NCBI GenBank assembly: GCA_935421215.2
Contig: OW285236.1
Location: 75,977,753 to 76,041,752 of the forward strand
Source: Melolontha melolontha
Lineage: Eukaryota > Arthropoda > Insecta > Coleoptera > Scarabaeidae
Reading direction: 5' to 3'
DNA: 64,000 nucleotides
Positions 56,953 through 63,486 of the stretch are shown here, one piece after another. Both the position numbers and the translations under genes were made by a program. Positions within the stretch are counted from its first letter, which is position 1. Each line of letters begins with the position of its first letter. The notes beneath the pieces are model-generated. The model saw nothing but the letters and a program-made list of their open reading frames with translations. It had not been told where the DNA came from and did no database searches.

Positions 56953-59900
56953 GTTTATCGGGCAAAGAACGCCTAAACCTAATTACGTCAAGTTACTTCT
57001 CAGTAAGACGTCCAAATTCACTAACGGTAGCAAGCTTTCTTAGTAGCTACCACACATACACACACACACACACCCTTTTGAAACCGCTGGACAGCAAAAA
57101 TTACCATAAAAATTAAGGTATAGCGTGGCCTTTAATCTCGATTTACGGAACGCACCAAGAAACAAAACTACACATATACTATTAAATGATAAATTAGACT
57201 TGAATTCTTCCCCGTTGCTAAATTTGTTTGTTCTGTGAAATGGGGTTTGCCTAATTGTTCTGTTACATTATTAATTTAGTACGTTCCTCCGTTGTTACAT
57301 TTTTGTGTTCTGTGAAATGGGGTTTTGCCAAATTGTTACATTATTTTGGTACTTTCCACGAATTTAGATACAGTTAAGGTTGACATATAGCAATTAAGAT
57401 AATAGTTTGAAGTAACCCAATATGGCTGTGTCGGATATATAGTTCGTAATATTAGTTTATTGTTATACTTGAAGAAGCTACTGTGTAGCGAAACAGCTGT
57501 CATATATAAATATGTATATTTAATATAGTGCAAATCTACAAACATCATTTGTGTGTTTTATTTAATTTGTGAAATGGATTTACATCAAGTAAAGGTCGAA
57601 ACAATTCAAGATTTTATACATTATCGTTTTAAAACTTTAGTTTTATTTTAATAACAATCGAGAGGACAAAACTAAAATACATTTTAGTGATTCATAAATC
57701 ATCTACAGTACAAATTGAGTTTGTTTTGTTTTTACTCTCCGAATGGTATTTATATGAAGTTGTACTTGTAAGTACTATTCCTAGTATCGGAAAAATATTT
57801 GATAATGATCGATTTGTATGATACCAATCGGCATTATACCAGAACATGCAGTTGCTATTCGGAATGTAGATGTGAATGATCGTAGGTAGACTATCCAAGA
57901 TATTTATCGTCACGTGCTAAAGCAACTAAAGGAGAACATGAGAAGGAAACGTCTGGAGAAGTGGCGCAGGAACGACTAGACTCCCCACCATGACAACGCT
58001 GGGCCACATACCGTTTTCATAATACAGCAGACTTGGCTTCTTGCGACTTTATCTTGTTTTCAAAAATCAAAATTAATTTGAAGAGAAGAGGTTTAACATG
58101 CGATTGAAATTGAATCGCTGACGGGACTGAATACATTAACAAAATACGACTTCCACAGAATGCATACCTTTCATGGTAGAAGCGCTGAAATCGGTGGTTG
58201 CATTTCCAAGGAGACTATTCAAAAGGCAATGGTGGTTAATCAAATCCAGGTATTCTGCAATTTTATTTATTCTGAACATCTCGGAAACTTTTGGGTACAA
58301 CCTCGTATATATTTTGCTAATATAGGTTTTTCACGATAACAGACGAGTCACGTGCTAAATAGTTACAAAACAGGATTGACAAATCTACATTGCTTTCAGT
58401 CAGCCGTTGTTAGTAAATCTATGAAGTTAGATGACGAGGTTTAATGATAGAATTATTTTTCCCTTGTTTACCTAACGGCTTAGGCATGATTTAGTTTTGC
58501 AAACTGATCTTATACCATACAGAAATGTGGTGGAAGAACGGCGGAGAGGTAAACGATAGCCCTCCAGTACACCAAGCGTGTCTGTGTTGACATACGAGTA
58601 TATACACAATACGTATGTGCAGTGGCGGCTCGTGCTAAAAATTTTAAGGTGTTCTGCAAGTTTTACAAAAAAATTTACCTTGCACGGGCAGTAAGAGGTT
58701 GTCTCCCATCGATCTTATCGTGCTTTCTTCGCCTTCCGTACTGAAGTAATGGATTTCTGGAACGATTGTCAATTGTCACACGAAAAAATAAGAGTCACTA
58801 AGCACTACTTTACTAACAAATTATTTCTTATAAATTAAATCTATTCTACGTTCTTTTCGATTTGCAAATTTTGTTATCACTTTGTCATTAAAATTGTCTA
58901 TTTCGGAGATAAACTTTTTTTCGATAGATAGCATGGAAAGAGATGTTAAACGATCTTCGGTCATTGAATTTCTGAGAAACGTCTTAATTCGATTTAGTGT
59001 TGAAAAGCATCGTTCGGCCTCTGATGTTGTCATGGGAGTTGTTATTACAATTTCTAATAATTTTCTAGTCTCCTTCAACGTATCTCCCAGATTGTTTTTT
59101 ATTAAAAATTTTAGAAGAGGTAGTGCGCCTTTTAAATATCTACAATCAGTTCTTGAATAAATAACAGACAATTCAGTTCGTAATCTTTCTTTATCAAGGG
59201 TGGGATAATAGGAGCATGCGGAAGTGAGTTTGTCCTCAGGAAATTTACTGCAATACTCTCCAAAGCATTCCGAAAAAAAAGTGATGCCACTACTAGATTC
59301 TCTTTAAAATGAAATCGATCTTTTGCACAATTTAGAATAACATCACACACCTCTAAAGCCGAAATTCGATGATTAAATCTGCTGTTATTTGGACGTTTGC
59401 GTTTCTCTGGTGGTGGCTCATCGCTTATTAAATCTGATACTTCACTTATGATGTTGTCAATATTATTTCGAACTTGGCCTATACTGCGTTCAAAATTTTC
59501 GATAGCGTCTTTAACTAGAGTGGGTTCAATTTTTCTTTGCCGCAATTGATTAAACAGGATATCTACATGGGGCATTACATGATGGAAAAAAGTCAGCCAA
59601 AAATTGAAGATCGGATCATTTAATGTACGGCGAATAGAGGCGGCTGCACTACAGACTGTGTTGTTGGAGAATTGTTCTTCTATTTCTTCCATACACTCAA
59701 TGAGAGAGGCCCTATAGTCCTTTTACGATAACAGACGAGGCACGTCATCAACATGCGTCATGTTTGCGTCACGCACTCTTGCCAAATCTTTTGTTTACAT
59801 CTATCACAGAGGTTATGTATTAAAAATCAGTTGACATGTAATCCGCGTTGACAGTTAGGAAATAACGATAATTTACATACTTTTAAAACAATTAGATAAA

Positions 59901-62900
59901 CCTAACGCCTCTCATTCTAACTATAGTTTTATGTACGTGGTAAATTATAACTGACAATTAGCATAATTGAGACATGTTATTAACAGCAATTAAGCTATCG
60001 AAATAAAATAGAAATACGTTTATTTCAATAAATATTATTATCAGTATACACAATAAATTGACATTATAATAAAGAAAAGCAAATTTAATATAACATGATA
60101 TAAATGACAAACATAACCGTAGAAATGTGGATATTTAAAGCATCGGCTACTCTCTATAAAATACGCAAGGTTTAATACTCTAAAAATATATTAATTATTA
60201 GAATTACCTCTCTTACTGCTTTCAACGGCAATAGCGTGGCATTGTTATCGCGTTCTTTCTCGAAATACGAGATTAAAGACGCAATGAGCGCTTTTGATTG
60301 CCTGCTTAGTGGCTTAGGCATGTTTTATTGGGTATTAAAGGAACCGTTGTTTTAATACAATACGAATAATACGACGAAACTGGATAAAAGGGACACGAAA
60401 ACTAAAGAACAAACTGCGAACTAATGAAATGCAAATAATACCACAAAACTGAATAAAAGGGACACGAAAAATACAGAACAACAAATGGCGCACAAGTGAC
60501 AGATACGAATGACAGTAGCGAAAATAGAAGTTGGCAACGTTACGCAGGATAGGAACGTTTGCAAAGAAGAAATCTCTAGATATACGATAGTGAAAGACAG
60601 TTCTTTTTGGGTTTAGTATTGTATAGGTAGGTAATTCTGAAGTTTCCGGTTATGACGTGCCTCGTCTGTTATCGTAAAAGGACTATATTTTCGTACACAA
60701 CATTAATGGTCCTGATATTAAAATTCCAACGGGTTGTAGCGCCGTGGGGGATCCTTCTGTTTACAATCTTGTTTAACACTTCTACTCGTTGGGGTGAATT
60801 ATTAAAAAAGCCGGGAATGTCTTGTAGATTTCCAAAAAATACACGTACTTGCGAATTTGCAGAAGCAGCTTTAGATATAATTAAATTTAATTGATGGGCA
60901 TAGCAATGTACATAGTGCGCAAAATTGTACTTTTTTTTTAATAAATGCTTGAACGCCTGCGTGTTGTCCGCTCATCGCCGCTGCTCCATCGTAACTCTGT
61001 GCAATCAGTTTGTTAGGTGAATTTTGAATTAAAGCATCTATGACACTTAAAATTGTTTTGCTAAGTGTTTCTGCATCACATTTTTCAGGAATGACGTAGT
61101 TCCAAAAACGTTCAATTGGCTCACCATCACGAACATATCTAAAAATAACTACCATTTGAGTTTTTGCAGCAACATCCGTTGTTTCGTCCGCCATGATCGC
61201 CAAAAACGGAGAATTATTAATTTCCTCAATTATTTGTTCTTGGCAGACTTCAAGTATGCACTGTAAATACCGAACAATTTTTTAGGTGCTCACTTAGAGT
61301 TGCATCTAATTCAGCCGAAAAATTAATAAGTCCACGAAATATCCCCGGATTCTCGGAAGTATCGCTCTCATCATGTCCCCGAAGGGCCAATTCAAAAGCT
61401 CCACAAAATTTTATACAATTAATAATTTTTGATAAAATATAACGATTCTTTGACACATTTTCATTATGTCTCTGTATATTTACCCAATAAGCAGAATCTA
61501 GTTGAGCCATAATATTAGTTGACCCTAGTAACGCAAATTCCATACAGTTATGAAGATGGCTTTTAGAATTCTCATGTCTTTTTATTTTCAAACTCAAGTG
61601 CTCTAGATCCGTGACCCCTATTTCCGTCCAAGCTTTATCGCCACCAAAAAGTAAACAGGGAAAACAATACAAAGCATTTTTTTTGTTGCATCCACAAATC
61701 CAATCGTTTTTTGAATAAATATCGCTACTAAATTTACGTGTATAACTTTTCCCTCTACTTACACCAGTTTTTTCAATAGTGATATCTACTAATGGCCTAC
61801 CATTTGCTTTTAATTTTAGCTTTTCTTCGAATGAATATTTAAAGAATCTCTTCACATTAATTAAATTAAATATCCATAATACACAGAGTTTATATAAATT
61901 GTCAACAAAAAACACAAACAAGCACGCGCACTCTAATATTGTTTTTACGTAAAACTCGCCGCACAGTAAAAAAACACGCGAAAATATTTAATACCTATAC
62001 CAAATCACACGACAGCGCTGGAGCGAATGCAGCACAGATGCCTTATAAAATCACCCATTGGTTTTAGACATGCGCGGGGGTAGCGCGGTGCGCGCGGGTG
62101 TTGGAAAGAGCTCTGAGCGCCCGTACGTGTGGACCAGATAAGGAACAAGTGAGCGATCGCGCGAATTAGGTTGGTTATTCCACTGGTCGCCCAGGTCGCC
62201 TATTGCATATTATTTGATAATACATATACTACATATATATAACCGGCGTTAGTGTTGGAATTTCGGAAGCGTATATCTCGGCTTCTACTGATCGGATTTT
62301 GATGATTGAGGTGTCAAATTATAGGGTTTGATGTCCTCTACAGGATGATGTAGAAAAATATGCAAATTTTTTGATATACAGGGGGAGAATTTTCACAACA
62401 ATATCGCTTTTATAAACATCAGAAATGTCGGAAAAATTATGTAAAAGAAAACTAGTTATAACTAATACAGGTTCACCCGCCCAATTTTTTGGGAGCTCTG
62501 CAGCACTGCAGCGCTTATGCGCCAGCCGCCACTGCGTATGTGTATACACACCTACTTGTTGACCTATCAATAGGCGTGTCTGTGTTGAAATACGAGTACA
62601 TAGGCAATACGTATGTGAATACCACACCTACTTATCCAATCAAATGCTACACTATACATTGAATAAAAATATAGGGGAAGTTAAGTCGACGGGGACGCGT
62701 CTTGCGCAGCAGTGTCATTCAGTCACCACATTTCCACACGGTATATAATATCGATGTATAAATACAAGGAAATCGGAACGTATAAATATGAATGTGAACT
62801 CGTTGTAAACAACTAATTCGAATTACATTTGACAGAATCCAAGCTGGCAACCATGCCCAGTTGTGGTTACATAAAATATGTATATACTTAATTTCGAGAA

Positions 62901-63486
62901 TTATCAGAATTATTAGATATTATTGTAATTTAAATGTTACTTGACCCGAAGTAACTGTTTATCACGTAACTCGTCTGGTATCGTGAAAGACCTATTGCAT
63001 TCGTACTGAGAGTTAAAAGTATGTACATTTAGCAAACACTTCTATTTTTTTTTGGTATCTTTATTAGTTTATATATATTTGATTATACAGTTATTTTACT
63101 TACTTAAGTGTGTAGCTTTATTATTTTGTAATAAAGATTGACCCGGTTTAATTGAAGGAAATAAATTCTTCTTAACTTGTGAATTAGGAACATGCGTACT
63201 ATTAAGATTTACATTTGGCGATTGAAACGTTTCTGTAGCAGAAGGACCTGGAGAATCTGTATCTAGATTTTAAAAAATAATTATAAGAATGCTATGTAAA
63301 AATATAAAATATACTTATACTTGAATTTTGAACAGGTTTTATGTCATTCTGGCTGTTGCCGTATTTCATATAACCTGGCAATGCGATATCTTCGAACTTG
63401 GGAATAGGTTCACCAGATTGTGCAATTGCGGCAAACAAAACACTATTTTCTTCCCACATCAAACTTTCTAATATTCGTTCTTCCAC
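39208..63486 (-). CDS. Rbf: Retinoblastoma-family pocket protein, 3' half (seven exons)
   Basis: Minus-strand exons in order are 63486-63321, 63262-63104, 55207-55068, 55009-54736, 45843-45749, 45696-45532 and 39357-39208. All have GT-AG borders, and the phases agree throughout, giving 382 codons and a stop. The first exon holds the pocket spacer (VEERILESLMWEEN). The third and fourth hold pocket B (PKKGGSLCIIFRK, FYNLAGVRMDHLC, KNRHLDQLLMCAVYVICK, YREQPQANSEIYRNVLI). The fifth holds SDLIAFYNGIYVSKIRQFAL, and the last two hold the C-terminal LPLSPLPLVKS, KIMNYCFNRS and LKDINNVI. Pocket proteins bind E2F and LxCxE partners in the nucleus and restrain cell-cycle genes. The N-terminal half and pocket A lie beyond the window. 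The introns are packed with transposons, but every exon is intact, so the gene is probably functional. Confidence 0.93.
39358..40537. other. Rb intron sequence with a 22-bp hairpin
   Basis: No gene. CAAAACAATTTGAAACATAC and its reverse (39993-40014 with 40026-40047) form a hairpin with one mismatch around an 11-base loop. Confidence 0.6.
40538..43486 (+). mobile_element. Mariner element, 2.95 kb, with inserted non-coding sequence
   Basis: The ends are TACAAGGTGGCGCGC and GCGCGCCATCCGGTA. Related inverted repeats continue through GCATGGATTTGAAATG. The transposase remnant lies only in the last third. About 1.9 kb (40580-42500) upstream has no match to a mariner and is probably a later insertion. 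Its edges could not be fixed, and a TATA-like GTATAAAAGG lies at 40928. Confidence 0.75.
42590..43400 (+). pseudogene. Mariner transposase, decayed
   Basis: In order it reads VQRAFRLRFNIAV, a deletion joined to NIAPYKMVVVQKLKPRHFEA, IVFFSDEAHFHVNG (first Asp), ANKQNMRYWSDES, VWFLQDGAIAHTARVCMDFL (second Asp) and LISLKGDLNWFDPL. Frameshifts at about 42905, 42945 and 43205 and loss of the first helix-turn-helix inactivate it. Confidence 0.78.
44153..44425. mobile_element. MITE (TAACGGGTGTTCATTTG ends)
   Basis: A left end TAACGGGTGTTCATTTGA and the right-end reverse (TCAAATGAACACACGTTA) pair over about 32 bases, including AAAGTCAATCTAG, with one mismatch near the tip. TA target. 273 bp, no ORF. 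Confidence 0.85.
44473..44939. mobile_element. MITE (TAACGGGTGTTCAGAAAC ends) split by another MITE
   Basis: The ends TAACGGGTGTTCAGAAACAT and its reverse pair over about 30 bases through TTCGAAGTCAA. It shares the TAACGGGTGTTC tip with its neighbour 48 bases away, so the two belong to one superfamily. It is interrupted by 44541-44822. Confidence 0.87.
44541..44822. mobile_element. MITE (TATAGCAAACGCCAATTAA ends), nested
   Basis: The ends TATAGCAAACGCCAATTAAG and its reverse pair over about 30 bases. It is a diverged relative of the MITEs at 4149-4343 and 20766-20946, with the same TATAGCAA.CGCCAA tip. 282 bp, inserted in the MITE 44473-44939. Confidence 0.88.
45108..45531. other. Rb intron sequence, nothing recognised
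   Basis: AT-rich, no feature beyond the splice donor GTAATTAATA (minus) at 45531. Confidence 0.4.
45532..45696 (-). CDS. Rbf: Rb-family gene, penultimate coding exon
   Basis: 55 codons, phase 0 at both ends, TTTTCAG acceptor and GTAATT donor. Encodes TSKLPLSPLPLVKSL, then IQKNVFIKPYDSPTK and KIMNYCFNRSTSE, the conserved C-terminal segment with Ser-Pro sites that are phosphorylation targets in this family. Confidence 0.9.
45749..45843 (-). CDS. Rbf: Rb-family gene, exon after pocket B
   Basis: 95 bases, entering in phase 1 and leaving in phase 0, GTTTTAG acceptor and GTAAGA donor. Encodes EDAVPPRSDLIAFYNGIY and VSKIRQFALQFSNE, matching the end of the pocket (I.FYN.IY...I..FA). Confidence 0.92.
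45844..46185. other. Rb intron sequence, nothing recognised
   Basis: AT-rich, no feature between the exon and the Tigger element. Confidence 0.4.
46446..47828 (+). pseudogene. Tigger (CENP-B/jerky-like) transposase, decayed
   Basis: It starts MKPKVLSLSEKCKILKSLE, the CENP-B-type helix-turn-helix. The DDE_1 domain follows in broken frames: KNAWMASRVFENWFHHS, PQKVLLL then LDNVPSYPPAG after a frameshift (the second catalytic Asp lies here), MHPNVTALIQPMDLNVI and an acidic C-terminus (VTEELVEDVIEIEYVKE). Many stops in the first 600 bases show it is inactive. Confidence 0.78.
47881..49080 (+). mobile_element. SETMAR-like mariner nested in the Tigger element
   Basis: The ends TACGAGGACGGTCTGATA and its imperfect reverse (CGGACCACCCCCGTA) form ~28-bp inverted repeats including TTTCCGAC, flanked by TA. 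The element is 1200 bp, close to the usual mariner length. Confidence 0.88.
48044..49012 (+). pseudogene. SETMAR-like mariner transposase, decayed
   Basis: The N-terminal frame (48044-48400) is well kept: EYRAVNKYLFLKGNTPMQIK, FKRGRTSLGDDERPKT, KVRQIAEVMNMSKERVCYI and LGMRKL. Later frames give TVDETWIHH (first Asp), then after frameshifts FRQDNVPSHTSAVAMAK (second Asp) and HPSYSPDLIPSDFFLFPNL (third Asp). At least four frameshifts separate these parts. A small deletion follows FPNLKI. Confidence 0.82.
49227..50020. other. Rb intron sequence, nothing recognised
   Basis: A locally GC-richer patch at 49365-49450 (GGTTGTTACCGGCCAGTC) stands out but matches nothing I know. Confidence 0.35.
50021..50701 (-). 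mobile_element. Mariner-type element reduced to the transposase N-terminus
   Basis: The ends TACCGTGTGGCCGC and GCGGCTACACCGTCTA are imperfect inverted repeats. The minus-strand ORF at 50288-50560 encodes YYTPEQKLFMIKQFYGG and STIRRTVNRFETT, an N-terminal DNA-binding domain. After a frame change a short FCERMIYKYHENEF follows, and the sequence then runs straight into the other end. The whole catalytic region is deleted. Confidence 0.65.
51057..51600. mobile_element. Element with 20-bp inverted ends (GGCTGCACAATCG)
   Basis: GGCTGCACAATCGAACGGAA at 51057 is matched by its reverse complement ending at 51600. The flanks show no clear target duplication. No ORF of interest lies between. Confidence 0.6.
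51601..52180. other. Rb intron sequence, probably old LINE debris
   Basis: No ORF. The stretch directly precedes a Jockey-type polymerase remnant and may belong to it, but no motif is readable. Confidence 0.3.
52181..52525 (+). pseudogene. Jockey-type LINE reverse-transcriptase fragment
   Basis: The plus strand reads SKSVPGYDLITANILQQLAE, then in other frames KLLPTNCPF (for YRPIsLLP), AFEKLFIA, LKPIIENHLIPNYQFDF, the conserved fingers/palm entry of Jockey reverse transcriptases. It is stopped repeatedly and cut at 52525. Confidence 0.65.
52580..54625 (+). mobile_element. DD41D Tc1/mariner element with ~444-bp terminal inverted repeats
   Basis: The element begins CAGACTGTCCCGTAAAAAAC and ends with the reverse (TTACGGGACAGCCTG), flanked by TA (52578-52579 and 54626-54627). 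The arms, 52580-53023 and 54182-54625, are inverted repeats over about 444 bases. The inner end of the left arm is an inverted copy of the last ~60 bases of the transposase gene. A complete transposase ORF lies between. With an open gene and intact ends it may still be, or recently have been, mobile. Confidence 0.92.
53193..54242 (+). CDS. DD41D Tc1/mariner transposase, uninterrupted
   Basis: 349 residues, a normal length for the superfamily. Residues 1-110 form paired helix-turn-helix DNA-binding domains, the second with IREIAHNIGVSKTTVHGILR. The catalytic domain has D152 (IIWSDECTF), D243 (FFQQDGAPAHNAR) and D285 (RSPDLTPLDFWLW). The second and third acidic residues are 41 apart, which is the DD41D signature described for rosa-type elements. 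It catalyses cut-and-paste transposition at TA sites in the nucleus. No stop or frameshift is present. It lies inside long inverted repeats in an Rb intron, transcribed opposite to Rbf. A diverged, truncated relative is at 55297-56135. Confidence 0.9.
   Translation: MNNNELTDMLQVFFECNKNRLQAVRRYSAHFPDREVPGSKIFQRIEKNLRNYGSFTKPKTQKRKFSEDKELDVLLAVQQNSRTSIREIAHNIGVSKTTVHGILRKHKLKPYIARKVHALEQNDPGRRIQFCRFYLNALEQDPNFYRRIIWSDECTFSNNGIFNRNIHRQWSADNPRFVIENNFQRRFNINVWCGILGDQLIGPFFIDGCLNQEKYYTFLHENLQNFLDELPLANLNRIFFQQDGAPAHNARVNTDLLNTQFGNRWIGTSGPIEWPARSPDLTPLDFWLWAYLQDRVYLTTPENVDILRQRIINTCQEVPAACLLNATFGVIRRCAICVEQGGGQFQHLL
54736..55009 (-). CDS. Rbf: Rb-family gene, main pocket B exon
   Basis: 274 bases, phase 0 in and phase 1 out, acceptor CTCCTTAG and donor GTAATA. 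Encodes FYNLAGVRMDHLCSKLG, KIWTVFEYSVRDTDLMKNRH, LDQLLMCAVYVICKVIG and YREQPQANSEIYRNVLIK, the cyclin-like fold of pocket B that forms the LxCxE-binding groove. The DD41D element ends only about 110 bases from its 3' splice site side. Confidence 0.94.
55068..55207 (-). CDS. Rbf: Rb-family gene, first pocket B exon
   Basis: 140 bases, phase 1 in and phase 0 out, acceptor CATTTTACAG and donor GTATTA. Encodes VVTDGDGNRKLVKIVDSP and ARPKKGGSLCIIFRK, joining spacer to pocket B. It is separated from the next exon by a 58-base intron. Confidence 0.93.
55297..56135 (+). mobile_element. 5'-truncated relative of the DD41D element
   Basis: Transposase sequence starts in the middle (FYKNVIWSDECTFSNNG) and runs through FTVNVWCGILGDRLIGPFF, VFFQQDGAAPHNARINVDWL and DFTPLDFWLWSYVQDRVYL with several frameshifts. 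The 3' end (TTTTCGTAAGACAACCTG) resembles the terminal repeat of 52580-54625 and abuts a (TA)n tract. It is clearly diverged, so it is an older insertion. Confidence 0.8.
56131..56193. repeat. (TA)n microsatellite
   Basis: About 60 bases of TA repeat with one TG interruption between two elements. Confidence 0.9.
56199..56619. mobile_element. MITE (TAGGTCCARYTCGCAACGGG ends)
   Basis: TAGGTCCAGTTCGCAACGGG at 56199 pairs with the reverse complement ending GGACCTA at 56619, continuing through CCATA. TA target. No ORF of interest. Confidence 0.85.
56640..56870 (-). mobile_element. Penelope-like tail fragment with stem-loop and CGAAAC
   Basis: On the minus strand CTTGAAAAAGACTC is followed by AATAATAAAAA and GAGTCGAAACG, a 5-bp stem followed by GAAAC. 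The surrounding sequence is non-coding. See the matching tails at 17.99, 31.97 and 57.47 kb. Confidence 0.4.
56911..56950. repeat. (TA)n microsatellite
   Basis: About 40 bases of TA repeat. Confidence 0.9.
57225..57360. repeat. Imperfect tandem repeat, ~78-bp unit
   Basis: TGTTCTGTGAAATGGGGTTT occurs at about 57229 and 57307, each followed by TGCC(T/A)AATTGTT and GTAC(G/T)TTCC. Two units only. Confidence 0.7.
57440..57565 (+). mobile_element. Penelope-like tail fragment with stem-loop and CGAAAC
   Basis: CTTGAAGAAGCTACTGTGTA then GCGAAACAG forms a GCTAC/GTAGC stem followed by GAAAC. No coding sequence is attached. Confidence 0.4.
57566..57879. other. Rb intron sequence, nothing recognised
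   Basis: AT-rich, no feature. Confidence 0.4.
57880..58315 (+). pseudogene. C-terminal remnant of a SETMAR-like mariner
   Basis: The plus strand gives, across frames, HVLKQLKENMRRKR, PHHDNAGPHTVF (second Asp region) and a broken C-terminus. It ends TTTTGGGTACAACCTCGTAT, which looks like the terminal repeat. The 5' half is missing. Confidence 0.6.
59715..60686 (-). mobile_element. Nested element of the same family as the outer one
   Basis: The ends TAGTCCTTTTACGATAACAG and the reverse (GTTATCGTAAAAGGACTA) are nearly perfect over 34 bases through ACGAGGCACGTCAT. TA is present on both sides (59713-59714 and 60687-60688). The ends share ACGATAACAGACGAG with the outer element. It has an internal ~50-bp tandem repeat (ATAAAAGGGACACGAAAA, twice, at about 60385 and 60455) and keeps the first exon of a transposase gene. 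Confidence 0.9.
60208..60321 (-). pseudogene. First exon of the transposase carried by the nested element
   Basis: 38 codons from ATG at 60321: MPKPLSRQSKALIASLISYF, then EKERDN, ending at GAG/GTAATT. Similar N-termini occur on insect transposases with IS630-type (DDE_3) catalytic domains. That family assignment is from memory. The rest of the gene is absent. The outer element has the matching start MPKPLGKQ. Confidence 0.6.
63104..63262 (-). CDS. Rbf: Rb-family gene, spacer exon 2
   Basis: 159 bases, phase 1 at both ends, acceptor AAATCTAG and donor GTAAGT. Encodes TDSPGPSATETFQSPN, PNSQVKKNLFPSIKPGQ and LLQNNKATHL, a low-complexity spacer with two Ser-Pro sites. An alternative donor three bases into the GTAAGTAA run would break the frame. 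Confidence 0.85.
63321..63486 (-). CDS. Rbf: Rb-family gene, spacer exon 1
   Basis: 166 bases, phase 0 in and phase 1 out, acceptor CTATTTCAG and donor GTATAAG. Encodes VEERILESLMWEENSVLFAA, then IAQSGEPIPKFEDIALP, the conserved start of the spacer in insect Rb and vertebrate p107/p130. It marks the upstream limit of the gene in the window. Confidence 0.92.

Larger units (their letters stand above)
58821..61921 (-). pseudogene. ZMYM1-like hAT transposase, disrupted
   Basis: N-terminal block (61250-61921): FSFEEKLKLKANGRPLVDI, KSYTRKFSSDIYSKNDWICG and NALYCFPCLLFGGDKAW, a TTF-type zinc finger. Middle block (60871-61240): LAIMADETTDVAAKTQMVVI with the catalytic Asp region and LIAQSYDGAAAMSG. 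After the nested element, 59132-59692: NTVCSAAASIRRTLNDP onward. C-terminal block (58821-59171): TTPMTTSEAERCFSTLNRIK, then TFLRNSMTEDRLTSLSML, the hAT dimerisation domain. Frameshifts at about 61250 and 59150 and the 972-bp insertion abolish the gene. The conserved blocks are otherwise well kept. Confidence 0.85.
58620..62534 (-). mobile_element. ZMYM1-like hAT element with perfect 8-bp target duplication
   Basis: The ends CAGTGGCGGCTCGTGC and its imperfect reverse (GCGCCAGCCGCCACTG) match a common hAT terminus. CGTATGTG is repeated exactly at 58612-58619 and 62535-62542. It is 3915 bp, or about 2.94 kb without the nested element at 59715-60686. It is inserted in the outer element 58323-62994. 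Confidence 0.95.
58323..62994 (-). mobile_element. Outer TA-target element (CACGATAACAGACGAG ends), 751 bp before insertions
   Basis: The left end TAGGTTTTTCACGATAACAG and the right-end reverse (TAGGTCTTTCACGATACCAG) pair through ACGAG and beyond. TA precedes the left end, and the right flank is TT. Next to the left end, on the minus strand, a start codon at 58495-58497 opens MPKPLGKQGKN and stops soon after. Removing the hAT inside (and its 8-bp duplication) leaves about 751 bp. A 47-bp unit (GCGTGTCTGTGTTGA...) is present on both sides of the hAT, so it was tandemly repeated in the host element. Confidence 0.82.
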
